From assembly GCA_002436025.1 (NCBI GenBank), contig DIXM01000016.1:1-64000 (forward strand): 64,000 nt of DNA. Reading direction: 5' to 3'. The position numbers and the translations under genes are program-made. Source of the DNA: a candidate division Hyd24-12 bacterium UBA6080. GTDB taxonomy: Bacteria > Fermentibacterota > Fermentibacteria > Fermentibacterales > JCC-6. Position 1 is the stretch's first letter. Every line of letters starts with the position of its first letter. This document shows positions 9,028 through 17,582 of this stretch, in pieces. Under the pieces are notes generated by a model that was not told the DNA's origin, made no database searches, and saw only the letters and a list, made by a program, of their open reading frames with translations.

Positions 9028-10597
9028 CGCCCTGTCGCTTTTACTTCTGGTGTCCTGCGCCAGGGTGGTCTCACCTGCCGGAGGTCCCGAAGACCTCGAG
9101 CCACCGCTGTTCGTGGCAAGCCTGCCGCCTCCCGGGCTTTCGGCGATCCTTCCACAACGGATAGTCCTCGAGTGGAGCGAACGCATCGAACCCTTCAGCG
9201 CCGTTCCTCTCGTCTTCCCCGACACCCCGCACTCGGTGGTGTTCGGGGGAAGGACAATGGAAATCAGGTTTGAATCCCCGCCCCCTGGCGCCATGCTAAC
9301 CCTTCTGCTTCCCGGAGGTCTCTCCGATACCAGGGGCAACGGCTCATCCGAACCCCTGAACCTGGTATGGACAACCGCCGATACGGCTTCAACCTCGAAA
9401 CTGACGTTCCAGGCGTCACTGCAGGGGGGGGGTGAGGCTCCACCGGCGGCAGTTGTCAGGCTTCAGTCCCTTCCTGACACCACGGTCTTCACGCGAGGGG
9501 CTTTCCCCGATACACTGGGTTACGGCGAGATCCCGTGGCTCGCCCCGGGCGCTTACCGCATACTCGTGTTCGATGACCGGGACGGCAGCAGGAGCTGGGA
9601 AGACCAGACAGAACCGGGTGTGGCCACCGAATTCAGTCTGGAGCCCGGGGGCTCACTGCACCTCGACCTTGTCATGGCCGTCGTGGATACCGTTGGTCCC
9701 TCCATTTCCGACGCCAGTGCCCTCAATGCCTTTCAGATACTGCTGGAGTGGAACGAGGAGCTTTCGAGAACAGTTCCCACACCGGACTTTTTCCGGATCA
9801 TGTCCGCCGGTGACCGGGAGATTGAGCTCCTGGGGGTTTCCCACATGCCGGGTCGAACAAGGGGAAGGCTTCTACTGCACACCGCCGGAGTGCCCGACAC
9901 CCTCATCACGCTTTTTTCGTCGAACGTTTCGGACCTGATGGGGAACACTTCCCGTCCCGACAGCATTTCGTTCTGGGCGACCGACACCCTCCCTTCCGAG
10001 GAGTTCGCCGTGATCTCCGTCTACCCGGCGGACGGCCTTTTCGACGTCAACCCTGCGGGTCCCTTCTCTATAACCCTCAACGCATGGGTTCCGCTTGACA
10101 GCCTTGCTGCCCGCTATTCATTGACCAGGGTGTCGGACAGCACCAGGGTGGAGGGCACCTGGAGCCGACCCGACGCCGTATCCTTCATCTTCACCCCCGA
10201 CCAGCACCTGAGCGGCCAGAGGCAGCACCGCATTCATCTTGACGCAGGCCTTGTGACCCTCTGGGGCGACTCTCTGCCCGCACAGTCCTGGGTCTTTTCC
10301 ACTGCCTGGAGCACCCTGCCGGGTTCGGTGCAGGGCACCCTCTCGGGAACTGCCCGCGAAACCACGCTTGTTCTCACCCCGGCGGGAGGGGAGGGGCAGA
10401 CCAGAACCGAGACCGTGACGCCGGGCGCGTTTACCCTCGATACCGTTCCAGGCGGCCGTTACACACTGGCTGCCTTCGTTGACGCAAACGGCAACGGCAC
10501 ATGGGATTCCGGTGAACCCTACGGCGCCTGGCCCGGTGTGCTCGAGGTCCTGCCGGGATTCCCGACTCTGGAGGTCGACATTGCGGTTCTACCCTGA
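9014..10597 (+). CDS. Ig-like (SbsA-type) lipoprotein
   Basis: 527-aa predicted lipoprotein: MKNLSALSLLLLVSCA, with lipobox LVSC at about 12-15. The segment just after the cysteine (SPAGGPEDLEPPLFVASLPPPG) is the hallmark of Bacteroidetes lipoproteins with an N-terminal SbsA Ig-like domain. Several beta-sandwich segments follow (for example SSNVSDLMGNTSRPDSI, typical of SbsA 'end-of-structure' loops), and a C-terminal carboxypeptidase-regulatory-like part ends GGRYTLAAFVDANGNGTWDSGEPYG. Likely surface or periplasmic. ATG 9014 overlaps the previous gene by 14 nt; longer in-frame starts lack a signal peptide. Confidence 0.88.
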   Translation: MKNLSALSLLLLVSCARVVSPAGGPEDLEPPLFVASLPPPGLSAILPQRIVLEWSERIEPFSAVPLVFPDTPHSVVFGGRTMEIRFESPPPGAMLTLLLPGGLSDTRGNGSSEPLNLVWTTADTASTSKLTFQASLQGGGEAPPAAVVRLQSLPDTTVFTRGAFPDTLGYGEIPWLAPGAYRILVFDDRDGSRSWEDQTEPGVATEFSLEPGGSLHLDLVMAVVDTVGPSISDASALNAFQILLEWNEELSRTVPTPDFFRIMSAGDREIELLGVSHMPGRTRGRLLLHTAGVPDTLITLFSSNVSDLMGNTSRPDSISFWATDTLPSEEFAVISVYPADGLFDVNPAGPFSITLNAWVPLDSLAARYSLTRVSDSTRVEGTWSRPDAVSFIFTPDQHLSGQRQHRIHLDAGLVTLWGDSLPAQSWVFSTAWSTLPGSVQGTLSGTARETTLVLTPAGGEGQTRTETVTPGAFTLDTVPGGRYTLAAFVDANGNGTWDSGEPYGAWPGVLEVLPGFPTLEVDIAVLP

Positions 10598-11366
10598 AAA
10601 GAGTTTATTGCCCGGAGCATGCACGGGCTGCGGAACCTGCTCGCGGGTCTGTCCGTCCCGAGCCGTGGTCACAGGTCCCGACAAAAGGGTCACAGGCTTT
10701 CTGAAGACCTGTATCGGCTGCGGACATTGCGGAGCCTTTTGCCCGGTGAATGCCTTCGGCCTTGAAAACACGGTCCAGCCCGGAGCCTCTCCGGAAAAAC
10801 TTATGGACCTCTTCCGGTCGAGAAGGAGCTGCAGGCTCTTCATGCCCGGGCCACTCACTGAAGGAAAGCTGAAGCAGCTGCTCGAACCCGTTGGTTTTGC
10901 GCCCACGGGAACGAACTCGCAGGGTGTTACGGTCGTTGCGGTTCAGGGCGTGGAGACCATACAGGACCTGGTGGTGAAGCCCGTAAGAAGGTTCCTGCGT
11001 CCGTTCGCCTGGCTTGCGAAGCGTTCAGCACTGCGCGATTACATCGGGGATTTCATGCGCGGAGACGACCCGATCACCCGCAGGGCCCCCTGCCTGCTTC
11101 TTTTCTTCGTTCCCAGGAAGAACGCAACGCCCCGTGAGGACGGGGTCATAGCGGCTGCCATGGTAAGCCTCAACGCCGAGGCCATGGGGCTGGGATGCCT
11201 CTGGAACGGAGTGGTGAAGGTCCTTTACCCGTTCCTCACGGGGCTCAGGAAGTTGAAACCGGGGGGAACGGCCCTTCAAGCCGTCCTGTGCGTGGGCGAA
11301 AGAACGCTTGCACCCCTCCGTGAGGTTCCCGAAAGAGACTTTGAAACCGTACTGACAAGTCACTGA
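10581..11366 (+). CDS. Ferredoxin-domain nitroreductase family protein
   Basis: 261 aa. Residues 14-50 hold two 4Fe-4S motifs, CTGCGTCSRVCP and CIGCGHCGAFCP, and the rest is an FMN nitroreductase fold (RRSCRLFMPGPLTEGKLKQLLE, FAPTGTNSQG, NAEAMGLGCLWNG). Such fusions are common in anaerobes and are thought to pass electrons from ferredoxin to an FMN-bound substrate; the substrate here is unknown. TTG 10581, 6 nt after GGAGG (10570-10574), is the best start and overlaps the lipoprotein gene by 17 nt. Longer in-frame starts would read through the lipoprotein's 3' end without homology. Confidence 0.88.
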   Translation: MRFYPEKSLLPGACTGCGTCSRVCPSRAVVTGPDKRVTGFLKTCIGCGHCGAFCPVNAFGLENTVQPGASPEKLMDLFRSRRSCRLFMPGPLTEGKLKQLLEPVGFAPTGTNSQGVTVVAVQGVETIQDLVVKPVRRFLRPFAWLAKRSALRDYIGDFMRGDDPITRRAPCLLLFFVPRKNATPREDGVIAAAMVSLNAEAMGLGCLWNGVVKVLYPFLTGLRKLKPGGTALQAVLCVGERTLAPLREVPERDFETVLTSH

Positions 11367-11382
11367 GGCAGAAGGGGAGAAC

Positions 11383-12825
11383 ATGCTGGCCAGGTACATC
11401 GCGGTGGGCTGCTACACTGTTTTCATCATTGTGATAGGTCTTCTGGGGCACAGAAGGACAAAGAACTTCAACGACTACCTTCTCGGGGGAGGGAAGGTGG
11501 GCCCCTGGATGACCGCCTTCTCCTACGGAACGGCGTACTTCTCCGCCGTGCTCTTCATAGGGTTTGCGGGAAGCATCGGCTGGGGATTCGGGCTTTCGGG
11601 ACTGTGGGTGGCCCTGGGCAACTCCATCATCGGCGTGCTGGGGGTGTGGCTGCTTCTTGGCAACCGCATCAAGCAGGCCGCCGTCAGGTACAACGTCTAC
11701 ACGATGCCCGGCTTCCTCGAGGCCAGGTTCGGCTCCCGCGCGATCAAGGTTTTCACCTCCATCGCCATATTCGTTTTCATGATCCCCTACACCGCCGCCG
11801 TTTTCATGGGTCTCAGCTACCTCTTCGAGGTCACGTTCTCCCTGCCCTACATCTGGGTGCTCCTTTTCATGGGGGTCTTCACGGGAGTGTACCTGGTCCT
11901 GGGGGGCTACAAGTCCATGTCCATGATCGACGTCTTCTTCGGAATGATCATGACGGTGGGCGTCATCGTCCTTCTCGTCTTTACGCTGAAAAGCGGGGGC
12001 GGACTCGGGAGCATCGTCGGGAACCTCCGGAACATCGACCCCAGGCTCGCCTCGCCGGTGGGACCTCCCGGGATAATTCCGCTTGTCTCGCTGGTTTTCC
12101 TGACAAGCATAGCCCCCTTCGCCATGCCGCAGCTCGTACAGAAGTTCTACGCGGTGAAGGACAAAAGGGCAGTGAAGCTAGGGATGACCGCATCCACGGT
12201 CTTTGCTCTCCTGGTCACCGGCACGGCCTATTTCGTGGGTTCCCTCACCAGGCTTTTCCTATCACCTGCGGCAAACCCCGCTGCCTTCACCGCCGCAGGG
12301 GCGCCCAACTTCGACGCACTCATGCCGGAAATGCTTTCAACGGTCGTTCCCCCGGCCCTTTCCGTTGTCATTCTCCTTCTCATCCTCTCCGCGTCCATGT
12401 CAACACTGGCAGCCCTGGTCCTCATCTCCAGCTCCACGCTCACCGTTGACTTCTACAGGGGCATGATCAAACCCGGCGCCAGCGACAGGACCCTCACGGG
12501 CCTGATGAGGATCGGAAGCTCGTTCTTCATCCTGCTCTCCATGCTCCTGGCACTCCTTCGGCCCGCGGTGATAGTCACCATACTGTCCATCTCCTGGGGG
12601 GCCATCGCATCGGTGTTCCTCGGACCCTTCATCTGGGGCATACTGGGTCAGCGCATCACCAGGATAGGCGCGCTCGCCTCATCCTTCCTGGGCCTGGCGA
12701 CCTGCATGGCCCTCTTCGTGGTCCTCGGCCCCGGAAAAACCCCCATGGCCGGCTCGCTTGGCATGGTCGTGTCACTTCTTGTCCCGGTGCTTTTCCTGCC
12801 CTTCTCGAAGAGGAGGGCAGCATAG
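11383..12825 (+). CDS. Sodium:solute symporter (SSS family)
   Basis: 480 aa, about 13 transmembrane helices. The N-terminus has the SSS signature: a first helix, then KNFNDYLLGGGKVGPWMTAFSYGTAYFSAVLFIGFAG, and later the helix VVPPALSVVILLLILSASMSTLAALVLISSSTLTVDFYRG, which resembles the Na2-site helix of vSGLT/PutP proteins. It should import a solute (amino acid, sugar or organic anion) with Na+, but the substrate cannot be read from sequence. ATG 11383 follows GAAGGGGAG. The TAG stop shares four bases, ATAG, with the probable start of the next gene. Confidence 0.92.
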   Translation: MLARYIAVGCYTVFIIVIGLLGHRRTKNFNDYLLGGGKVGPWMTAFSYGTAYFSAVLFIGFAGSIGWGFGLSGLWVALGNSIIGVLGVWLLLGNRIKQAAVRYNVYTMPGFLEARFGSRAIKVFTSIAIFVFMIPYTAAVFMGLSYLFEVTFSLPYIWVLLFMGVFTGVYLVLGGYKSMSMIDVFFGMIMTVGVIVLLVFTLKSGGGLGSIVGNLRNIDPRLASPVGPPGIIPLVSLVFLTSIAPFAMPQLVQKFYAVKDKRAVKLGMTASTVFALLVTGTAYFVGSLTRLFLSPAANPAAFTAAGAPNFDALMPEMLSTVVPPALSVVILLLILSASMSTLAALVLISSSTLTVDFYRGMIKPGASDRTLTGLMRIGSSFFILLSMLLALLRPAVIVTILSISWGAIASVFLGPFIWGILGQRITRIGALASSFLGLATCMALFVVLGPGKTPMAGSLGMVVSLLVPVLFLPFSKRRAA

Positions 12826-13520
12826 AACCCTGGACATCGCTGGAACGGCTCGGCAACCCCGAGAAGGCGCTGCTTTTCCAGCGCTTCTTCAGGACCGGGC
12901 CGGGACAGTACGGCGAGGGCGATGTCTTCAGGGGGATTACGGTTCCCGTACTGAGAAACCTTGCGAAGCGCCACAGGGAGCTGCCACAGGCAGAGGCGGA
13001 GCACCTTCTGGATTCACGGTTTCACGAGGACAGGCTTCTTGCCCTGTTCATCCTCATCGGCCATTTCAAACGCGGGGACGCACAGAAAAAGGCCGAAATC
13101 TTCAACCTTTACCTCGGCAGGACTGACCGCATCAACAACTGGGACCTGGTGGACGCATCAGCCGAGCACATACCCGGCGCCTTCCTCTCGGACAGGGACC
13201 GTGCACCCCTGTATTCCCTGTCGGTCTCCCAAAGCCTCTGGGAACGCAGGATCTCCGTCATCGCAACCTTCCATTTCATCAAAAGAAACGATTTCGCCGA
13301 CACCCTCGCCATATCGGAAGGACTGCTTGCGGACAGCGAGGACCTGATCCACAAGGCCGTGGGCTGGATGCTCAGGGAGGTGGGGAAGAGGAACATGGAG
13401 GCGGAGGAGGCCTTTTTGAAAAAGCATTGTCGCACCATGCCCCGGACCATGTTGCGCTACGCCATCGAGAAGTTCCCGGAAGACCTGAGGCAGGGCTACA
13501 TGAAGGGGGTGCTCCGGTAA
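12822..13520 (+). CDS. AlkD-type DNA alkylation repair protein, AUA start
   Basis: 233 codons if started at ATA 12822. The family is DNA alkylation repair HEAT-like glycosylase (AlkD, PF08713): LGNPEKALLFQRFF, TGPGQYGEGDVFRG, VPVLRNLAKRHREL, then INNWDLVDASA and the helical C-terminus ending RYAIEKFPEDLRQGYM. These conserved blocks begin right after 12822, yet no ATG, GTG or TTG exists in frame before 13149. AGGAGG (12811-12816) lies 5 nt ahead of ATA, and ATA overlaps the symporter stop as ATAG, mimicking the usual ATGA junction. CTG 12840 is the fallback start but has no Shine-Dalgarno. Confidence 0.85.
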   Translation: MEPWTSLERLGNPEKALLFQRFFRTGPGQYGEGDVFRGITVPVLRNLAKRHRELPQAEAEHLLDSRFHEDRLLALFILIGHFKRGDAQKKAEIFNLYLGRTDRINNWDLVDASAEHIPGAFLSDRDRAPLYSLSVSQSLWERRISVIATFHFIKRNDFADTLAISEGLLADSEDLIHKAVGWMLREVGKRNMEAEEAFLKKHCRTMPRTMLRYAIEKFPEDLRQGYMKGVLR

Positions 13521-13623
13521 GGCTTCATTCTCAAGGCAATGGCATTGAATGGAAGCGCAGACTTTTACTGATTGCGATAGAATTGTTTGGCACTCTTCCA
13601 GGTCAGAATGAGGTAACACTGGA
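13521..13623 (+). other. Intergenic boundary of AT-richer block
   Basis: Base composition becomes visibly AT-richer just after the alkD stop, marking the left edge of an accessory block. A TAGAAT hexamer at 13578-13583 could be a -10 box for the next gene, but no -35 sits at normal spacing. I found no direct repeats or tRNA remnant that would mark an integration site. Confidence 0.4.
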
Positions 13624-14316
13624 ATGAATATGAGATTCTCTCCAATCCTTTTTCTCCCGTGTTTGTTTTCTGTAGAATGTGTTGCGGCAGACTGGGAAGA
13701 AATCATCCCGACGATTGAGATGATGTATCCGATATGGCAAATCAATGGGCAGATCATCAATGAATCCGGCGGGTTTGAACTCATTCTGGCTGAGCCCGGC
13801 GTCACTTCACTGACGATTCCGGATGCTGAGACAGTTCTAAATGGCGCATCATGGACTTTGCTCGGCATGACGGCGAATGTGACTGGGAACGCGCAGGAGG
13901 AATACCTGCTTGGGACAAGTGTTGAGGGACCGACACATGGTCAGCTCTTTGTTTTTACTGGGCCTTCGCGGGAATCCACGTCGATAGCCTGTCATAAGAT
14001 TGTCATGATGTATCTGGTGGATATGACAGGTGACGGCCTAGCCGAGATTGTTACCTATGAAGACCATCATTACGGCACGAGCACGACGCGTCGTGTGTTC
14101 AATATCTATCAGGTTCGCGCTCCATTGGTGATCGCTCGGATATTTGCTCATGATGTTGTGGATTTAACGTGCAGCGATGAATGTCGTTACTATACGGTTG
14201 ACTATCTGAGTCTGCACGACGAGTCCACGATTATTGTCACCCAGGTTGCCCAACCAAACCAGCCTTTACGCTATGTTTGGGATGGTGAACAGTATGCGCA
14301 ACAGACAACGCCTTGA
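13624..14316 (+). CDS. Secreted hypothetical protein
   Basis: 230 aa with a cleavable-looking signal peptide (MNMRFSPILFLPCLFSVECVAA). The mature part is acidic and beta-rich; DMTGDGLAEIVTYEDHH resembles a single FG-GAP/VCBS calcium-binding blade, so it may be one unit of a propeller-like fold. No enzyme motif. Two in-frame ATGs (13624 and 13630) are possible; the stop is fixed. It is AT-richer than the alkD gene before it, which fits acquisition. Function unknown. Confidence 0.65.
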   Translation: MNMRFSPILFLPCLFSVECVAADWEEIIPTIEMMYPIWQINGQIINESGGFELILAEPGVTSLTIPDAETVLNGASWTLLGMTANVTGNAQEEYLLGTSVEGPTHGQLFVFTGPSRESTSIACHKIVMMYLVDMTGDGLAEIVTYEDHHYGTSTTRRVFNIYQVRAPLVIARIFAHDVVDLTCSDECRYYTVDYLSLHDESTIIVTQVAQPNQPLRYVWDGEQYAQQTTP

Positions 14317-14623
14317 GAGTTGGTGTCGCATGACGAGAATATTCTTGACAGAACTGGAGTGTCCATGGTGAAACACCGTACTTCCAGTCAGGCCGCGCGT
14401 AACGAGTGGTTTCCTCTCAACTGAAAGCCAGGATGTTATCGAGTTGATAAGAAGATTCGGCAGCCAAGTATTCCGACGGAGTCAGGACAGACATTGGATC
14501 TGAGACATAACCACATCATGAACCATGAGCCTTGGTAGTGAGCAGGGCACAAAGCAACAAGCGATGAATATGTCGATTGTTATGGCTTCATATGACATGT
14601 TACTACATAATGAAGGAAAATGA
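14317..14623 (+). other. 307-nt gap without a recognisable gene
   Basis: AT-rich intergenic DNA with short frames only and no coding pattern on either strand. It contains a small AGAATATTCT palindrome near 14336. The next gene's Shine-Dalgarno (AAGGAA) lies at the end. No strong promoter, RNA gene or insertion-sequence end was seen; it may be decayed DNA. Confidence 0.4.
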
Positions 14624-15364
14624 ATGGACAGCAAAGCGTACACAGTCAGCAGCAATATTGGATACAATCAAGTTGATAAAGATGGTCTTGTTCGCAGTAT
14701 ATCTACAGTGCAATTGTTTGAAGAAGCAGCAATAGAGCATTGCTATGAAATCAATCGGAATGTATTTGATCTGCTGAAAGAAGGATATGGATGGGTGTTA
14801 AGAAGTGGATCAATTGGTTTCCAGTTCTACCCCTGTTATGGAGAGAAAGTCAAAACCACAACATGGATATCAAGATGGTCGCCCTTTCAGGGCGTTCGTG
14901 AGTTCCTGTTGACAAATGAGGAAGAGCAGATTTGTGCCAAGGCAACGAGTCTATGGGCATACATTGATATGGAAAAACGCCGTCCAAGCCTTATACCGGA
15001 AGTGTTTCGAAAGGAATGGTATTTCGATTCGAGAAGAGCGATGGATACGATATTCGTAAAGCATCCGATTGACATTCCCCCGAATTCCCTTCAGAAGTCA
15101 TTTCACATCAGACGTCAGGATATTGATAGCAATAATCATGTTCATAATGGCAAGTATCTGGAATGGATAATGGAAATAGTACCAGAAAGGTTCTATACAG
15201 AGAAAAGGATAAAAACAATGGAGGGAGCTTTCCTTCAAGAAGCCGGCAAAACAGATCAAATCACGGTTGAAGTTGGCATCAAGAATGAGCATGAACTTGT
15301 TCATAATGTTATAAGAATACAGGATGGAGCAATACTGGCAACAGGCCGATCGGAATGGCTGTAG
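14624..15364 (+). CDS. Acyl-ACP thioesterase
   Basis: 246 aa, double hot-dog fold of the FatA/FatB-like bacterial family (PF01643), which releases fatty acids from acyl carrier protein in the cytoplasm. N-terminal half: YNQVDKDGLVRSISTVQLFEEAA and GYGWVLRSGSIGF. C-terminal half: RRQDIDSNNHVHNGKYLEWI, matching the D-x-N-x-H-V-x-N-x-Y-L-x-W catalytic region. Length is typical. Strongly AT-richer codon use than the flanking chromosomal genes suggests horizontal acquisition. ATG 14624 follows AAGGA. It converges on the RloB gene. Confidence 0.88.
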   Translation: MDSKAYTVSSNIGYNQVDKDGLVRSISTVQLFEEAAIEHCYEINRNVFDLLKEGYGWVLRSGSIGFQFYPCYGEKVKTTTWISRWSPFQGVREFLLTNEEEQICAKATSLWAYIDMEKRRPSLIPEVFRKEWYFDSRRAMDTIFVKHPIDIPPNSLQKSFHIRRQDIDSNNHVHNGKYLEWIMEIVPERFYTEKRIKTMEGAFLQEAGKTDQITVEVGIKNEHELVHNVIRIQDGAILATGRSEWL

Positions 15365-15449
15365 GACAATCCATCAAAGTTTCAGATAATAGTCAAAGGC
15401 TTGCCTCACGGCGAAGCTTTCGAGTAGGGGAGTTTCAACATTCGCTGCC

Positions 15450-16091
15450 TCATTCAATACCCAGATCGGCCTTTCTGGAGGCCAGAGTTTCGACTGCGAA
15501 TGGAAGAATCTGCTCCGCGAGCTTGAACACCTCTGTTGATCCGACGTCTGGTTCTCCTTGCTGATTCGTACGAAACAAGGAAACAGAATTTCTGATGGCA
15601 TTCTCGATCAGAAGAGGGTGTCTGCGTGAATCAAAGCCTCCCGGCTCCTTCTCATGAAGCTCTCTTCGCCATGTTTCGCTCTCCTCAAGCCGGTCGGTGT
15701 TCGGGATGTGGTCAAACAGATGGTAGAACAGCCAAACCTCGAAGCATGGGTTGCTGACAGCAGCATCCCAGGAAGCGCGTGAACTGCACACGCGTCGAAT
15801 CTCTTCGATCTGGGGTCTTCGAGTATCCATTAGGTCGGGATCTCTGTCGAAAACTATCCAAACCTGATCAATGTCTTCCGTCTTCAACTCACAGGCTTTT
15901 TTCAGCAGCCCACGCGGGCTGTTGTCATCATCTTGTCGAATCTCAGGGATACGCAGGTCTATCCTGGAATCCATTTCCTGGAAGTATCGGAAGTATTGAG
16001 ACTCCCTTTTCTTGCCCTCACAGACGATGAATATCTTTTTCGCATCCCTGGATGGCTGTCGACGCTCGTATCGCCTATCTGGAATCACCAT
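15450..16091 (-). CDS. RloB-like TOPRIM protein (AbiLii-like)
   Basis: 213 aa, RloB family (PF13707). The N-terminus IFIVCEGKKRESQYFRYF gives the conserved EGxxxExxYF glutamates, followed by WIVFDRDPD (acidic DxD) and SNPCFEVWLFYHL, another family hallmark. These are TOPRIM-like acidic positions, so a nuclease role is plausible but unproven. It follows the AAA ATPase gene with a 17-nt overlap, so the two are co-translated. Together they match the AbiLi/AbiLii layout (ATPase first, RloB second) of the lactococcal abortive-infection system AbiL. Confidence 0.85.
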   Translation of the reverse strand: MVIPDRRYERRQPSRDAKKIFIVCEGKKRESQYFRYFQEMDSRIDLRIPEIRQDDDNSPRGLLKKACELKTEDIDQVWIVFDRDPDLMDTRRPQIEEIRRVCSSRASWDAAVSNPCFEVWLFYHLFDHIPNTDRLEESETWRRELHEKEPGGFDSRRHPLLIENAIRNSVSLFRTNQQGEPDVGSTEVFKLAEQILPFAVETLASRKADLGIE

Positions 16092-17448
16092 TTGAGCGCC
16101 AGTTCAGATCCTGAAGGTTGCCAAGAAAAGGAATCGCACCATATCTTCCTTCCAGATAACCCTTTCTGATGTCGATCGTCTTGTGCTCCCTGTAGTCACT
16201 CAGGGAGTAGAGGTCTGTGCAACCGTTCCCGTCCTTCTCAGCGAACCATATCTCGTCCTGCCTGAAAATATCCTGATCGAGCAGTACCGACTCGTGTGTC
16301 GTGAAAATTAGCTGGCCTTGCGAAGTGTTATCATGTGAGTACTTTCTTATGAGTTCCTTGATAAGACTGGGATGAATGCTTCTTTCAATCTCGTCTATCA
16401 CATACACTTCCCTGCGATTCATGATGTCATAGAACGCTGGGAGCAAGTGCAGCAGTTTCACAGTGCCATCGGATTCCTCTGTCAATTCGAATGGAACAAG
16501 GTTATCTGATTCTCCGGCTTTGTGATTGAATCTCAGTGTCTTCACCCAGAACTTGCCATCCTCGGCAACAAACAGCAGTTCCCGAGAGGTTCCAAGTTCA
16601 TTCATCTGAATGACCTTGCCCGGAGAACTGGAAAGCTCGTTTTTCCACTTCTGCGCATTTGCCTTGCCCCCTGTGCTCTCCCCGAAAAAACTGTCCATCT
16701 CCACGCGATGTGGTTCCAGGCTTTCTATCCCAACATGGAAGGCGCGTATCATCTCCTTCAGAAAGACTCCAAGTGTCTCTTCCAAGACCATTCGCTGGGC
16801 AAGAGCACTTGGCCTTGAGTCGGGGGTCAGCACGACCAGATCGGTCCCGAACCAATCGTAGGCAGAGGATACATCACTGAGAAGCGGGTTTTTTCTTTCA
16901 GCGAGCAGCTTGAATACAAGCTGGTCAGGCTTGAGAAATTGCTTCAAAAGAACATCCTTCATCAAAGAGATCTCAGGCCTGGTTTCAAGTTCATCAGAAA
17001 ACCTGATACTCGTGTTGTTTTCCTGGTCGGTTTTCCTTTCGTACACAAGTAACTCGCTATTCTTACTGGTTATGTACAACTCCTCAACAGAAATGATCCC
17101 ACTATTCAACTTTACTGCATAAAGAAATTCCTGACCATCCTTCACAAACTCCACAGCGAGCAATTGTTCAGTCAAGCCATCGCTGCGCTCAAGTTTGAAC
17201 TTGTTTGCGTGTGCGATGCTTCCAGAGACATTATCCACGATCATACGCTGCAGCAGGGCAAGGGCACTGATCAGGTTTGATTTGCCAGCAGCGTTTGCAC
17301 CGTATACAGCGGACAGCTTCAAAGTCTTGAAACCACCGGTTTGTGGATAGGCATGGTGGGAGAGGCTTTTGGGCGAACCTGAAATCGTGTTGAACTCTGT
17401 TTGTTTGCCGAACGAGTACAAGTTGTCCAGAATCAGCCTGACAAGCAT
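16075..17448 (-). CDS. AAA ATPase, AbiLi-like (RloA type)
   Basis: 457 aa, ABC/SMC-like AAA_15/AAA_21 ATPase. Walker A is VYGANAAGKSNL (about residues 45-56), Walker B VYVIDEIERSIHPSL (about 350), and the H-motif LIFTTHESVLLD. A long helical insertion lies between them. Such ATPases act with an RloB/OLD-type effector in anti-phage systems. The start is ATG 17448, preceded by AAGGAG (17455-17460 on the plus strand) with 6-nt spacing; an ATG 27 nt upstream has no such site. Its own leader holds a palindrome and a TATTAT box, suggesting separate control. Confidence 0.87.
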   Translation of the reverse strand: MLVRLILDNLYSFGKQTEFNTISGSPKSLSHHAYPQTGGFKTLKLSAVYGANAAGKSNLISALALLQRMIVDNVSGSIAHANKFKLERSDGLTEQLLAVEFVKDGQEFLYAVKLNSGIISVEELYITSKNSELLVYERKTDQENNTSIRFSDELETRPEISLMKDVLLKQFLKPDQLVFKLLAERKNPLLSDVSSAYDWFGTDLVVLTPDSRPSALAQRMVLEETLGVFLKEMIRAFHVGIESLEPHRVEMDSFFGESTGGKANAQKWKNELSSSPGKVIQMNELGTSRELLFVAEDGKFWVKTLRFNHKAGESDNLVPFELTEESDGTVKLLHLLPAFYDIMNRREVYVIDEIERSIHPSLIKELIRKYSHDNTSQGQLIFTTHESVLLDQDIFRQDEIWFAEKDGNGCTDLYSLSDYREHKTIDIRKGYLEGRYGAIPFLGNLQDLNWRSNGDSR

Positions 17449-17461
17449 CTTCAGCTCCTTG

Positions 17462-17487
17462 GGTGAATTTTTCACCTGATGATAATA
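17462..17487 (-). promoter_or_regulatory. Candidate promoter/operator of AAA-RloB pair
   Basis: On the minus strand TATTAT (17482-17487) resembles a -10 box; a TTGCGA hexamer lies only 14 nt upstream, so the -35 is weak. Just downstream GGTGAA-AAA-TTCACC (17462-17476) is a perfect inverted repeat that would overlap the transcription start and precede the AAGGAG site. It could bind an autoregulator or form an mRNA hairpin. Confidence 0.35.
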
Positions 17488-17582
17488 CTTTCAGCGAGTT
17501 TTCGCAACTCCTTCTTGTGCGGGCGGAATGATACGAGAAGTTTTCACTCAGGCTTAGCTCATACCTTACCGAACTGGCTCCG

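Noticed and set aside
9733..9987. Antisense frame of 84 codons
   Set aside because: It lies inside the Ig-like lipoprotein gene, lacks a Shine-Dalgarno and follows the codon-position bias of the plus-strand gene; it is a shadow frame.
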